A model generated the notes under the pieces. The model made no database searches. It had not been told where the DNA came from and saw only the letters and a list, made by a program, of their open reading frames with translations. From JANLTP01 sp031363055 (GTDB taxonomy: Bacteria; Pseudomonadota; Gammaproteobacteria; Burkholderiales; Burkholderiaceae_E): a DNA stretch of 64,000 nucleotides. Where the stretch lies: NCBI GenBank assembly GCA_031363055.1, contig JANLTP010000070.1, forward strand, positions 8,468-72,467. Reading direction: 5' to 3'. The translations under genes were made by a program, and so were the position numbers. Below are positions 16,852 through 26,440 of this stretch, piece after piece. Position 1 is the first letter of the stretch; the number at the start of each line of letters is the position of its first letter.

Positions 16852-18465
16852 ATGCAAACCTGGTTTGAAAAAAACGTTCTGGCACTGGCGCGCGAAATGC
16901 GCTGGAGCTTCCTGCCACCGCTCATGGTTTACGTCGCGGCCGGTATCTCCGGATTGACGGCAATCGTCGGTACCTTCTTCGTGAAGGATCAACTAGGCCT
17001 GTCAGCCGAGTTCCTGACGGCGCTCGGCTTCTGGGCTGGCCTGCCGTGGGCGCTGAAGATGCCGATTGGCCATCTGGTCGATCTGATCTGGCGCTGGAAA
17101 GGCTTGCTGGTGTATCTCGGGGCGAGCTTGATTGCGCTCAGCATTTTGATTATGGTCGGCCTCCTGTCCGACCCGACCATGATGCGGCAATACGCACATG
17201 CCGAGACCTGGTACGTGCTCGCCGCCTTGCTCGCGCCGATCGGCTATGTCACGCAGGATGTCGTGGCCGACGCCATGACGGTCGAAGCGGTACCACTGGT
17301 CGATGATCAAGGCAAAGTGATCGACGCGGCGGTGCGCCGATCGATGCACACCACCATGCAAACCCTGGGTCGAATCGCGATTATTGGCGGCGGCCTGCTG
17401 GTGTCACTGCTCAACGTCTTCATGTTGCGCGGCATTCAAAATCTGCCAAAGCCGCAACAACAGTCCACCTACGTGGCCATTTACGAATTGGCCCTGATCA
17501 TTCCGATCGTCTCGATTCTCGGCGTCATCCTGGCGAGCTGGCTGCAACGACGGCAGCGACGTCAATTGATGGCAACCGGACTCGACGCCCGCGAAGCCGC
17601 GCGCCGTCTGATGCAGCACTTCGAACGACCGGCCGTCAACTGGTGGATTCTGGGCGGCGGATTGGCCTTCGCAGCGACCTCGATTGCGATTGGTTTGGCG
17701 AATTTCAAATTCGGTCAGGAAATCATTTTTGCGATCTCCATGACCGTTATTCTGATCATGCTCTGGCGTCTGCTGCGTGAAATGGATGCGTCCGCGCGCA
17801 ATACCTTGCTGGGTACGGCAATCGTCATTTTTGTGTTTCGCGCGCTACCCGGTCCGGGCCCGGGTCAAACCTGGTGGATGATCGACTCGCTCAAGTTCGA
17901 TCAGCAGTTTCTGTCCGAACTTTCCCTGATCGGCGCGGCCCTGACCTTGTTCGGGCTTTTTATTTTCCGCAGCTTCATGGCCGAGCGCTCGATCTACAGC
18001 GTGGTCACTGTCTTGACCATTGTCGGAACGGTTTTCGCACTGCCGATCATTGGCATGTATTTTGGCCTTCACCACTGGACCGCCGCGCTCACCGGCGGCG
18101 TCGTCGATGCACGCTTCATTGCCCTGGTCGATACCGCCCTCGAATCACCCCTGGGACAGGTCGCCATGGTGCCGATGCTGGCCTGGATCGCCAACTCGGC
18201 ACCCGATAAACTAAAGGCTACCTATTTTGCCGTCATGGCCTCGTTCACGAACCTCGCGCTGTCGGCCTCGCAACTCGGCAGCAAGTATCTGAACCAGTTT
18301 TTTGTGGTCAAACGCGAAGTCAAGGATGCCGCGACCGGCGCCATTAAAACCGCCGCCGATTACAGCCAGTTAGGTGATTTAATGATTGCGGTTGCGGTTA
18401 TCGGTTTGGCCGTGCCGCTGATCACCGTGTCATTATTGCGTATGGCGCGCTTGCGCAGTGCTTGA
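16852..18465 (+). CDS. Major-facilitator-type membrane transporter (BT1/FBT-like)
   Basis: A 537-residue integral membrane protein with about a dozen hydrophobic segments. The stretch GFWAGLPWALKMPIGHLVDLIW resembles the loop between helices 2 and 3 in folate-biopterin (BT1) and related MFS carriers. A cytoplasmic loop (SWLQRRQRRQLMATGLDAREAARRL, with the run split by the membrane edge) lies mid-protein. The substrate is unknown. The gene begins six bases after the toxin gene and its end lies 11 bases before the acyl-CoA synthetase start, so the latter two may be co-transcribed. That would fit uptake of an organic acid followed by CoA activation, which is inference. Confidence 0.7.
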   Translation: MQTWFEKNVLALAREMRWSFLPPLMVYVAAGISGLTAIVGTFFVKDQLGLSAEFLTALGFWAGLPWALKMPIGHLVDLIWRWKGLLVYLGASLIALSILIMVGLLSDPTMMRQYAHAETWYVLAALLAPIGYVTQDVVADAMTVEAVPLVDDQGKVIDAAVRRSMHTTMQTLGRIAIIGGGLLVSLLNVFMLRGIQNLPKPQQQSTYVAIYELALIIPIVSILGVILASWLQRRQRRQLMATGLDAREAARRLMQHFERPAVNWWILGGGLAFAATSIAIGLANFKFGQEIIFAISMTVILIMLWRLLREMDASARNTLLGTAIVIFVFRALPGPGPGQTWWMIDSLKFDQQFLSELSLIGAALTLFGLFIFRSFMAERSIYSVVTVLTIVGTVFALPIIGMYFGLHHWTAALTGGVVDARFIALVDTALESPLGQVAMVPMLAWIANSAPDKLKATYFAVMASFTNLALSASQLGSKYLNQFFVVKREVKDAATGAIKTAADYSQLGDLMIAVAVIGLAVPLITVSLLRMARLRSA

Positions 18466-18476
18466 GGAGACACACC

Positions 18477-20099
18477 ATGTACCCGGGTATTCACGCAAAA
18501 GCCCAACCCGATCACCCGGCCTTCATCATGGCCAGTACCGGCGAAACGGTCAGCTACGCCGAGCTCGATGCGCGCAGTAACCGATTGGCGCATCTGTTGC
18601 GCCAACAAGGTCTGGGGCGCCTCGATCACTATGCGATGTTCATGGAGAACAACAATCGATTTCTCGAGAGTTGTTCTGCAGGTGAGCGTGCCGGTTTGTA
18701 CTACACCTGCATCAATTCGTTTCTGACGGCCGACGAGCTGGCCTACATTTTGAATAACAGCGAAGCGCAGGCGTTGATTACCTCGCGCGCGAAACTGCCG
18801 ATCGCGAAAGCGGCGATCGCGCAATGTCCACGCGTGAGCATTTGTCTGGTCGTTGATGGTGCTGCCGAACCATCGTTGAATACTCCGTTTACCGACGCTG
18901 CGTCGGCCCACAAAACCAACGCCGAAGCGGCGCCGAATGTCCATTGCCACTTCGTTGATTTTGCCGAAGCGACCGCGAAATTTCCGGACACGCCGATCGC
19001 TGACGAGGCGCTCGGCACGCCCATGCTTTATTCCTCCGGAACGACCGGTCGACCCAAGGGCATCGTTCGCCCGCTGCCAGCGAACAAGCCGTCCGAACCG
19101 CTGCCCTTGTTCGCGTTTTTACTCAAGCTCTGGGGCTATCGCGAGGGCATGATTTATCTATCACCGGCGCCGCTCTATCATTCGGCGCCGCAAGCAGCCG
19201 TATCACTGACCATTCGAATCGGCGGCACCGCCATCATCATGGAACGTTTCGACGCCGCCCATTATCTGGCGCTGATCGAGAAGTATCGTGTCACGCACAG
19301 CCAACTGGTGCCGACCATGTTTAGCCGGTTGCTCAAACTGAGCGACGCCGAACGCAATCAGCATGATCGCTCCAGCCTTGAAATCGCGATTCACGCAGCG
19401 GCGCCCTGCCCGGTTCCGGTCAAGGAACAGATGATCGAATGGTGGGGACCGATCATTCATGAATACTACGGCGCCACCGAGGGCCTGGGCTTTACGGCCT
19501 GCAATAGCGCCGAGTGGCTTGCGCATCGCGGCAGCGTTGGTCGCGTCATGATCGGCGATCTGCATATTCTCGATGAAGACATGAAGCCGTGCCCCAAGGG
19601 CGCGCCGGGTACCGTCTGGTTCAAACCCGCCACGCCGTTCGAGTATTTCAACGATCCCCAAAAGACGACTGAATCGACCTCGGCCGACGGTACCCTGACC
19701 ACCGTCGGCGATGTCGGTTATCTCGACGACGACAATTTCCTGTATCTGACCGATCGGGCAACCTTCATGATCATTTCGGGCGGCGTCAATATTTACCCGC
19801 AGGAATGTGAGAACCTGCTGATTACCCATCCGAAAGTGTTCGATGCCGCCGTCTTTGGCGTGCCAAATGTCGACCTCGGCGAAGAGGTCAAGGCGGTGGT
19901 GCAGGTCATGCCGGGTCAAGCGGCCGATGCGGCGCTAGCTCAGGAATTGCTTGAGTTTTGTCAGCAACACCTTTCGCGTCAGAAGTGCCCGCGCAGCGTC
20001 GACTTCATCGACGAACTACCTCGCCTGCCGACCGGCAAACTGTATAAAAAACCGCTGCGTGACCGCTACTGGGGCGATAAGAAGAGTCGCATCGTCTAG
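18477..20099 (+). CDS. Acyl-CoA synthetase (AMP-dependent)
   Basis: A 540-residue adenylate-forming enzyme that joins an organic acid to CoA through an acyl-AMP. The ATP-binding P-loop is MLYSSGTTGRPKGIV (near residue 185). Later motifs are YYGATEGLGFT, the hinge region YLDDDNFLYLTDR and the C-terminal catalytic Lys in PTGKLYKK. The start at ATG 18477 is preceded by GAGGAGA. The text around SPAPLYHSAPQAAVS is typical of fatty-acyl/medium-chain ligases of the FadD13-like group. It is the first of three acyl-CoA ligases in the window. The preceding transporter could provide its acid. Confidence 0.88.
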   Translation: MYPGIHAKAQPDHPAFIMASTGETVSYAELDARSNRLAHLLRQQGLGRLDHYAMFMENNNRFLESCSAGERAGLYYTCINSFLTADELAYILNNSEAQALITSRAKLPIAKAAIAQCPRVSICLVVDGAAEPSLNTPFTDAASAHKTNAEAAPNVHCHFVDFAEATAKFPDTPIADEALGTPMLYSSGTTGRPKGIVRPLPANKPSEPLPLFAFLLKLWGYREGMIYLSPAPLYHSAPQAAVSLTIRIGGTAIIMERFDAAHYLALIEKYRVTHSQLVPTMFSRLLKLSDAERNQHDRSSLEIAIHAAAPCPVPVKEQMIEWWGPIIHEYYGATEGLGFTACNSAEWLAHRGSVGRVMIGDLHILDEDMKPCPKGAPGTVWFKPATPFEYFNDPQKTTESTSADGTLTTVGDVGYLDDDNFLYLTDRATFMIISGGVNIYPQECENLLITHPKVFDAAVFGVPNVDLGEEVKAVVQVMPGQAADAALAQELLEFCQQHLSRQKCPRSVDFIDELPRLPTGKLYKKPLRDRYWGDKKSRIV

Positions 20100-20130
20100 G
20101 TGGCATCGAGGTGGCATCGAGGTGGCATCG
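20098..20130 (+). repeat. Tandem repeat, 11-bp unit x3
   Basis: The unit AGGTGGCATCG occurs three times in a row, starting at the stop codon of the acyl-CoA synthetase. A further partial copy, TCTAGGTGGAATC, follows, repeating the bases around the stop codon. It lies in the gap between convergent genes and has no apparent function; slipped-strand duplication is the likely origin. Confidence 0.85.
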
Positions 20131-20168
20131 TCTAGGTGGAATCCAAGGGGTCAGCCGGCATCAAGAAT

Positions 20169-21014
20169 TCACGGCGTTACCGGAGCACCATTGAAGGTTG
20201 CCGACAGCAACTCGCTTGTTACCGAGCCATTGCTCACCGAGCGTAGTTGCACACCCGAAATGGCTGCGTTCCAGCGCGTATCGGACGAGCTGTCGCGGCC
20301 GAAATCGCCAGTGATGTCCACTCGCGACAACACGCGGCAGGCGTTCGGGAATACCCCGGCGGCAACGGTCACGGTCTCGATGGCATCAAAGGTGAATGAC
20401 TGGGTATAGTTCAGGCGCGCCGACGAGTTGGTTCGCGAATCGGTCATGGTGGCGCCCGAGGTCAAGGTACGCGTTGCCCCCAGAGTTAGCGACCCGGGAA
20501 TGACCAGCAAGGGCTGATCGAAGATGACCGTGACGCTGCCCGCCGGCAAGCTGGCGCTGGCCGCATAGAGGTAAGTCACCTGATACGAAAAGGCGTCATC
20601 GCCGAGCAGCGACAGAAGTTGGAAATCATCTTGCGTGGTGGTGCTCGCACCTGGCACCGTGGTCACCGTGCGCAAGTCGGCGCGCTGCAATTGCAGCACA
20701 TTCAGGGGCACCGGGCCACTGATTGCTTGCCGCGTACTGACGGTGCTGGTCACAAAACCGGAGGTATCACGATATTCAGCGGTCTCGACCGTGCCGGAAT
20801 TGAATGACGCACGGTTCAAACATTGCGCCAGCTTGCGCGTTGGATCGGGCGCTGCTGAAGGCGCTTGCGCAATCGGTGCTGGTACCGGCACTGGCACGCT
20901 GGCGCCCACGCCGGCGGCGCCGCGACTATCGCGATTGTCACCGCCGCCGCAGGCGGCCAGAACGGCTGATATGAAGGTGACGGCTAACGGCCGGTTGATT
21001 GAACGAATACGCAT
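20169..21014 (-). CDS. Predicted lipoprotein, unknown function
   Basis: A 281-residue secreted protein. From ATG 21014 it has a short positively charged start (MRIRSINRP), a hydrophobic core and the lipobox VLAAC followed by GGGD, so it should be lipid-anchored. Residues after Asp/Gly are uncharged and Pro/Val/Ala-rich (VPVPVPAPIAQAPSAAP), a linker. The rest is rich in Ser, Thr and Val with alternating hydrophobics, as in beta-strand proteins, and has two further Cys (QCLNR and ACRVL). I do not recognise a named family. It faces the acyl-CoA synthetase gene and is divergent from coxG. Confidence 0.7.
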   Translation of the reverse strand: MRIRSINRPLAVTFISAVLAACGGGDNRDSRGAAGVGASVPVPVPAPIAQAPSAAPDPTRKLAQCLNRASFNSGTVETAEYRDTSGFVTSTVSTRQAISGPVPLNVLQLQRADLRTVTTVPGASTTTQDDFQLLSLLGDDAFSYQVTYLYAASASLPAGSVTVIFDQPLLVIPGSLTLGATRTLTSGATMTDSRTNSSARLNYTQSFTFDAIETVTVAAGVFPNACRVLSRVDITGDFGRDSSSDTRWNAAISGVQLRSVSNGSVTSELLSATFNGAPVTP

Positions 21015-21157
21015 ACACGATTTCCTTGGGACACAACCAAGAATGCTTGAACCGTCAATTGCGTTGACGGCTACGCCTTCCTGACGACAGGTTATCATCG
21101 CCCGGTCGGCCCGATATTCGGGCGCTTTTTACGCATTGATACATTCCCGAAGTTGCC

Positions 21158-21805
21158 ATGGCGCTCAGCATCCGCACCGAATTTGAGCTCGACTGCCCGA
21201 AATCACAGGCCTGGGCCTTTCTGACCGATGCCCATCAGGCGGTCCCCTGTTTTCCGGGGGCTGAACTCGGCGCCTTGCGCGACGACGGCTTTTACGACGG
21301 CTCCTTTGGCGTCAAGTTGGGGCCGATGGCACTCAAGTTTGGCGGTAAATTCAAGGTAGAACCGCTCGATGAATCCACCGGTACCTTAAGGGTCCAGGCG
21401 CTGGGCCAGGACACCAAGGGTCGAGGTACCGCCAAATCAGACGTCAATTGTCAGCTCACCGAGGCGGCTGGAAAAACCCGGGTGGTGGTCGACTCGAAGG
21501 TTGACCTGACCGGCAGCATTGCGCAATTCGGTCGCGCCGCCGGCATGATCGATGTCATCAGCAAACAATTGCTGCTGCGCTTTGCCTCGAATGTGAAAAC
21601 GGCGCTGGTGGCACTGCCAAGTAGCCAGGTCGACGCTGGCGAAGCTTCTAAAGTCGAGACCGCTGCCATCGAAACCAACATGAACATAACATCGTCGAAC
21701 GAAACGCCGGCAATCGAGACGTCTGCGATCGAGAAGCCGGCGATGTCGGCGCCGGCCCGTGCCAGTCTCTGGGAAAAATTGATACTCTGGTTCAAAAAAT
21801 GGTAA
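21158..21805 (+). CDS. coxG: CoxG/SRPBCC family protein
   Basis: A 215-residue protein whose first ~150 residues match the CoxG family (carbon monoxide dehydrogenase subunit G, START/SRPBCC fold): FELDCPKSQAWAFLTDAHQAV, FPGAELG, GPMALKFGGKF and SKVDLTGSIAQFGR. CoxG helps attach a CO dehydrogenase to the membrane in Oligotropha. The C-terminus has an Ile-Glu-Thr-rich repeat stretch and ends with LWEKLILWFKKW, a hydrophobic, basic tail suited to membrane contact. The next gene, mccB, starts inside its end (overlap of seven bases), so it is co-translated with leucine-pathway genes while the likely partner enzyme (coxMSL-like) lies 9 kb upstream. Confidence 0.85.
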   Translation: MALSIRTEFELDCPKSQAWAFLTDAHQAVPCFPGAELGALRDDGFYDGSFGVKLGPMALKFGGKFKVEPLDESTGTLRVQALGQDTKGRGTAKSDVNCQLTEAAGKTRVVVDSKVDLTGSIAQFGRAAGMIDVISKQLLLRFASNVKTALVALPSSQVDAGEASKVETAAIETNMNITSSNETPAIETSAIEKPAMSAPARASLWEKLILWFKKW

Positions 21806-23403
21806 TCGAATCGAAACTGCAAGTGCGCGACCCGCAATTTCAGGCGAACGCGCAACAGATGGCCGCGATGGTGGCCGACCTCAAAGCAAAAATAGAAACG
21901 TCGGCCGCAGGCGGTGGCCCGGTAGCGCGTGACCGGCATACGGCGCGCGGCAAATTGCTGCCGCGTGAGCGCGTGCAAAATTTGCTCGATCCGGGCACGC
22001 CGTTCCTCGAGTTCTCGCAGCTCGCCGCCTTCGACATGTACAACAATGACGCGCCGTGCGCCGGCGTCATTACCGGCATCGGCCGCGTCGCCGGCATCGA
22101 GTGCTTGATTGTCTGCAACGACGCGACGGTGAAGGGCGGAACCTATTACCCGATGACCGTCAAGAAGCATTTGCGTGCGCAGGAAATCGCGCGTGAAAAT
22201 CGTTTGCCCTGCATCTACCTGGTCGACTCGGGCGGCGCTAATTTACCGAATCAGGATGAGGTGTTTCCGGATCGCGAACACTTTGGACGCATTTTCTACA
22301 ACCAGGCCACGATGTCGGGGTTGGGCATACCGCAGATCGCCGTGGTGATGGGCTCCTGCACGGCGGGCGGCGCCTATGTGCCGGCCATGAGCGATGAAAC
22401 CATCATCGTCAAGAATCAGGGCACCATCTTTCTGGGCGGCCCGCCGCTCGTCAAGGCGGCCATTGGCGAGATCGTCAGCGCCGAGGATCTCGGCGGCGGC
22501 GACGTCCACACGCGCCTGTCGGGCGTGGCCGATCACCTGGCCAATGACGACACACATGCGCTGGCCATCACGCGGAAAATTGTCGCCGGCCTGAACCGCA
22601 AGAAACACACCGATATGGTGTTGCGCGAACCGATCGAGCCGAAGTACGCGGCGCATGAACTCTATGGCGTGATTCCGACCGACACCCGCAAACCCTACGA
22701 TGTTCGCGAGGTGATTGCGCGCATTGTCGACGGCTCCGAGTTCGACGAATTCAAGGCGCGCTTCGGTGCCACTCTGGTCTGCGGCACGGCGCATATTCAC
22801 GGCATGCCAGTCGGTATCATTGGCAACAATGGCATCCTGTTTTCAGAGTCGGCCAATAAGGGCGCGCATTTCATCGAGCTCTGTTGTCAACGCAAGATTC
22901 CGCTGGTGTTTTTGCAGAACATTACCGGCTTCATGGTCGGGCGAAAATATGAGAGCGAGGGCATTGCCCGACACGGCGCGAAGATGGTGACTGCCGTCGC
23001 CTGCGCGGCGGTGCCGAAGTTCACGGTCATTATTGGTGGCAGCTATGGCGCTGGCAATTACGGCATGTGCGGTCGCGCCTATTCGCCGCGCATGATGTGG
23101 ATGTGGCCGAACGCCCGCATTTGTGTCATGGGCGGTGAGCAGGCGGCCTCGGTGCTGGCCAGTGTTCGACGCGACGGTATCGAGGGTCGCGGCGGTCAAT
23201 GGAGCGCCGAAGAGGAGCAAGCATTCAAGCAGCCGATTCTGGATCAGTTCGAACATCAAGGCCATCCGTACTACGCCTCGGCGCGTATGTGGGACGACGG
23301 CGTCATCGATCCGGCAGATACCCGAATGTGCCTGGCTCTGGGCTTGTCGGCGGCGCTCAATGTACCGATTCTGGAAACGAAATTTGGCGTATTCCGTATT
23401 TGA
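21799..23403 (+). CDS. liuB: Methylcrotonyl-CoA carboxylase carboxyltransferase (beta) subunit
   Basis: Moves the carboxyl group from biotin to 3-methylcrotonyl-CoA to form 3-methylglutaconyl-CoA, the third step of leucine catabolism from isovaleryl-CoA onwards. The 534 residues span the two crotonase-like halves. Typical segments are GGTYYPMTVKKHLRAQ, LVDSGGANLPNQ, GSCTAGGAYVPAMSDE, NITGFMVGRKYE, GSYGAGNYGMCGRAY and MWPNARICVMGGEQAA, all characteristic of the MCC beta subunit rather than propionyl-CoA carboxylase. It is followed by the hydratase liuC and by the alpha subunit. Start at ATG 21799, overlapping coxG. Confidence 0.94.
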   Translation: MVIESKLQVRDPQFQANAQQMAAMVADLKAKIETSAAGGGPVARDRHTARGKLLPRERVQNLLDPGTPFLEFSQLAAFDMYNNDAPCAGVITGIGRVAGIECLIVCNDATVKGGTYYPMTVKKHLRAQEIARENRLPCIYLVDSGGANLPNQDEVFPDREHFGRIFYNQATMSGLGIPQIAVVMGSCTAGGAYVPAMSDETIIVKNQGTIFLGGPPLVKAAIGEIVSAEDLGGGDVHTRLSGVADHLANDDTHALAITRKIVAGLNRKKHTDMVLREPIEPKYAAHELYGVIPTDTRKPYDVREVIARIVDGSEFDEFKARFGATLVCGTAHIHGMPVGIIGNNGILFSESANKGAHFIELCCQRKIPLVFLQNITGFMVGRKYESEGIARHGAKMVTAVACAAVPKFTVIIGGSYGAGNYGMCGRAYSPRMMWMWPNARICVMGGEQAASVLASVRRDGIEGRGGQWSAEEEQAFKQPILDQFEHQGHPYYASARMWDDGVIDPADTRMCLALGLSAALNVPILETKFGVFRI

Positions 23404-23461
23404 TTCGATCAAACCCGTTGCCGCCGACGAACCAAGATGCAGGAACTAACCGAATTCAATC

Positions 23462-24253
23462 ATGACCTACCAGACCATTGAAACCCAGTTGACGCAGGGC
23501 ATTGCAGTCATCTGGCTGAACCGCCCCGAAATACGCAACGCCCTGAACAACACCATGATTGCCGAAATCACCGATGCGGTGTCGCTCGCAATCGATGATG
23601 ACGATGCGCGCGCCATTGTGCTGGCCGGTCGCGGCAAGGCTTTTTGTGCCGGTGCCGATTTGAACTGGATGAAAACCGTCAGTGGCATGAACGCCGATGA
23701 AGCGCGAACAGACTCGGGCCATCTCGCCCACCTGTTACGCCTGCTTTATGAAAGCTCGAAGCCGACCGTCGCCCGCGTGCATGGCGCCGCTTACGCCGGC
23801 GGCATGGGATTGGTGTCAGCTTGTGACATTGCCATCGCCAGTCATGACGCGCGGTTTTGTTTGTCGGAGGTCAAGCTGGGTTTGCTGCCGGCGATGATCA
23901 GCCCCTATGTGCTCAAGGCCATGGGTGAGCGTCATGCGCGCCGATTCTTTCTGAGCGGCGAAGTGTTCGATGCGGCCGAGGCTTATCGGATCGGCTTCGT
24001 CAATGATCTGGCCGCACCTGAGGAACTCGATGGCACCATCAACGCGCTGCTCGGACACTTGTTGCTCGGCGCGCCGAGCGCTCTGAGCGAAACCAAACGG
24101 CTGATTCGCGATATGGTCGGGCAGGAAATCAGCGACGATTTGACTGCCGACACCGCCGCCCGGATAGCCCAGGCGCGTGCCTCGACCGACGGCCAGGAAG
24201 GCATTGCGGCGTTCTTCGAGAAGCGCACACCCGCTTGGGTCAGGAAGGCATGA
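23462..24253 (+). CDS. liuC: Methylglutaconyl-CoA hydratase (enoyl-CoA hydratase family)
   Basis: A 263-residue crotonase-fold enzyme. By position between the two methylcrotonyl-CoA carboxylase subunits it is most likely the hydratase converting 3-methylglutaconyl-CoA to HMG-CoA. The oxyanion-hole stretches LAGRGKAFCAGADLNWM and AYAGGMGLVSACD are intact, and the catalytic Glu is present in CLSEVKLGLLPAM. The sequence alone would permit a general enoyl-CoA hydratase, so the specific call rests on context. The 3' end overlaps the alpha-subunit start by four bases (ATGA at 24250). Confidence 0.9.
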   Translation: MTYQTIETQLTQGIAVIWLNRPEIRNALNNTMIAEITDAVSLAIDDDDARAIVLAGRGKAFCAGADLNWMKTVSGMNADEARTDSGHLAHLLRLLYESSKPTVARVHGAAYAGGMGLVSACDIAIASHDARFCLSEVKLGLLPAMISPYVLKAMGERHARRFFLSGEVFDAAEAYRIGFVNDLAAPEELDGTINALLGHLLLGAPSALSETKRLIRDMVGQEISDDLTADTAARIAQARASTDGQEGIAAFFEKRTPAWVRKA

Positions 24254-26358
24254 TGTTCTCGAAGATTCTGATCGCCAATCGCGGTGAAATCGCTTGCCGC
24301 GTGGCCAGCACCGCGCGCAAGATGGGCATTGCGACCGTCGCCGTCTACTCCGACGCCGATGCGCAATCCAAACACGTCGCGCTCTGCGATGAAGCCTACC
24401 GACTCGGTCCGCCAGCGGCGCGCGAATCCTACTTGCTCGGTGACGACATCATCGCGATTGCGAAACGCAGTGGCGCGCAGGCAATTCATCCGGGTTACGG
24501 ATTTCTGTCGGAGAACGAAGCGTTCGCCAGCGCGGTCGCGCAAGCGGGCCTGGTCTTCATCGGCCCGCCACCGTCGGCGATTCAAGCGATGGGGCTGAAG
24601 GCCGAGTCAAAACGTCTGATGTCGAAAGCCGGTGTGCCGCTCGTGCCGGGTTATCACGGCGCTGACCAAGACCCGGCGCTGCTGAAGACCGAGGCACAGG
24701 CGATCGGCTTTCCGGTCCTTATCAAGGCCAGCGCCGGTGGCGGTGGCAAGGGTATGCGGATTGTCGAGTCAGCCGGCGAGTTTGATGCCCTGCTGGCATC
24801 GTGCAAGCGTGAAGCCAAAAATTCGTTCAGCGATGATTCGGTGCTGATCGAACGTTACGTCACCCGGCCACGCCACATCGAGATCCAGGTGTTTGGCGAT
24901 GCCCATGGTCAATGCGTGTATCTCTTTGAGCGCGATTGCTCGGTGCAGCGACGTCATCAGAAAGTCATCGAGGAGGCACCCGCCCCTGGCATGAGTCCGG
25001 AGCGACGCAAAGCTATGGGCGAAGCCGCTGTGGCGGCCGCCAAGGCGGTCGGTTATGTGGGCGCCGGTACGGTCGAGTTCATCGTCGAGCCCAGTGGCAA
25101 GTTCTATTTCATGGAGATGAACACCCGCCTGCAAGTCGAGCATCCGGTCACCGAAATGATCACCGGTGTCGATCTGGTCGAATGGCAATTGCGCGTGGCC
25201 GCTGGCGAGCGACTGCCGGCGTCGCAACAGGAACTGGCGATCGACGGTCATTCGATCGAAGCACGCGTCTACGCTGAAAATCCGGACAAGGGATTTTTGC
25301 CATCGACCGGAACCTTGCTTCATCTGCGCACACCAAAGGCGCTCGAGTTCGAACTCGGGCTCCATGAAGAGGCCGATGCCGGCATTGAACCGGTGGCTGT
25401 GCGCATTGACAGCGGCGTTCGCGAAGGCGATACGATCTCGCCGTTTTACGATCCGATGATCGCCAAACTGATCGTCTGGGGTCGCGATCGTGGCCAGGCG
25501 ATCGATCGGATGGCGCAAGCGCTGCGCCATTTTGAAGTGGTCGGACCGAGCACCAACGTCGCGTTTCTGGGCCGACTGATGCGCTCGACCTCGTTCCGCG
25601 ATGCCGATCTTGATACTGCGTTGATCGAGCGCGAACGGGCCGCGCTATTTCCGACACAACCGCCGCCAACCCTGGCGCAACTGGCGCGCGGCTGTGCAGC
25701 GATTCTGGCGGCTGAGGCCGCCGACGCAGCCGGAAACACGCAAGCCGCAGAGCGCACCAGCGCCGCTGGCACGGCGCCCTCGAAGCCTGCTCGCGCGTAT
25801 CGAGCGTATCAAGGTTATCAAGACCCGTGGGCGCAAACCTCGGGCTGGCGACCCAATGGAATGTTGAAACGCAACTTTGTGTTTGGCGCTGGCGACGCCG
25901 AGCAAGCCGTCACAGTGGAATACGCCGCCAAAGGTTACACGGTCAAAAGCGGCGACGAGGCGATCTGCCTGGCGAATCTGAAGCTGATCGGCACGCACCT
26001 CAGCGGTCTGGCGGGCGATGAATCATTCCAGGCGAATATCGTCTGGGCCGGCGAGAACTTGCATCTGTTCGACGCTCACGAACATAGGGTGCTGCACTAT
26101 GCAGCGCCACTGGCCCATGCCGGCAGCGACACCTCGGAGGCCGGCCGACTGACCGCGCCCATGCCCGGCAAGGTCATCGCGCTGCTCGTGCAACCGGGCA
26201 GCAAGGTCAGCAAGGGGCAAGCGCTGGTCGTCATGGAGGCCATGAAAATGGAGCACACCATCAACGCGCCGGCCGACGGCGAGGTGACGGCCCACACCTA
26301 CGCGGTCGGTGATCAGGTCGCTGAAGGCGTTGAGTTGATCGGTTTCAAGGCGCTATAG
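24250..26358 (+). CDS. liuD: Methylcrotonyl-CoA carboxylase biotin (alpha) subunit
   Basis: A 702-residue protein that carboxylates its own biotin with ATP and bicarbonate. It has the biotin carboxylase domain (FSKILIANRGEIACRV, HPGYGFLSEN, KASAGGGGKGMRIV, EMNTRLQVEHPVTE) and ends with a biotinyl domain carrying the modified Lys in VVMEAMKMEHT. Between them is an Ala/Thr-rich linker (AAEAADAAGNTQAAERTSAAG) that looks repeat-expanded. The start is ATG 24250 or the next codon, overlapping the liuC stop. It completes the coxG-liuB-liuC-liuD unit. An HMG-CoA lyase would be the next step but is not in the window. Confidence 0.94.
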   Translation: MMFSKILIANRGEIACRVASTARKMGIATVAVYSDADAQSKHVALCDEAYRLGPPAARESYLLGDDIIAIAKRSGAQAIHPGYGFLSENEAFASAVAQAGLVFIGPPPSAIQAMGLKAESKRLMSKAGVPLVPGYHGADQDPALLKTEAQAIGFPVLIKASAGGGGKGMRIVESAGEFDALLASCKREAKNSFSDDSVLIERYVTRPRHIEIQVFGDAHGQCVYLFERDCSVQRRHQKVIEEAPAPGMSPERRKAMGEAAVAAAKAVGYVGAGTVEFIVEPSGKFYFMEMNTRLQVEHPVTEMITGVDLVEWQLRVAAGERLPASQQELAIDGHSIEARVYAENPDKGFLPSTGTLLHLRTPKALEFELGLHEEADAGIEPVAVRIDSGVREGDTISPFYDPMIAKLIVWGRDRGQAIDRMAQALRHFEVVGPSTNVAFLGRLMRSTSFRDADLDTALIERERAALFPTQPPPTLAQLARGCAAILAAEAADAAGNTQAAERTSAAGTAPSKPARAYRAYQGYQDPWAQTSGWRPNGMLKRNFVFGAGDAEQAVTVEYAAKGYTVKSGDEAICLANLKLIGTHLSGLAGDESFQANIVWAGENLHLFDAHEHRVLHYAAPLAHAGSDTSEAGRLTAPMPGKVIALLVQPGSKVSKGQALVVMEAMKMEHTINAPADGEVTAHTYAVGDQVAEGVELIGFKAL

Positions 26359-26391
26359 CGCGCGGCCGGTGCTGTCAAACCAAGGGCGGCG

Positions 26392-26422
26392 GGCCGGTAC
26401 TCTGCAAGACTAACTACCGGCC
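26392..26422. terminator. Stem-loop between convergent genes
   Basis: GGCCGGTA (26392-26399) and TACCGGCC (26415-26422) form an eight-base stem with a 15-base loop in the gap between liuD and the convergent cupin remnant. There is no T-run on either side, so an intrinsic terminator is only a possibility. Confidence 0.3.
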
Positions 26423-26440
26423 GGCCTGGCGCCGGGCTAA

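Noticed and set aside
20098..20130. Attachment site or insertion remnant at the end of the acyl-CoA synthetase
   Set aside because: The 11-base units are perfect tandem copies of the local sequence, fitting slippage, and no integrase or element is adjacent.
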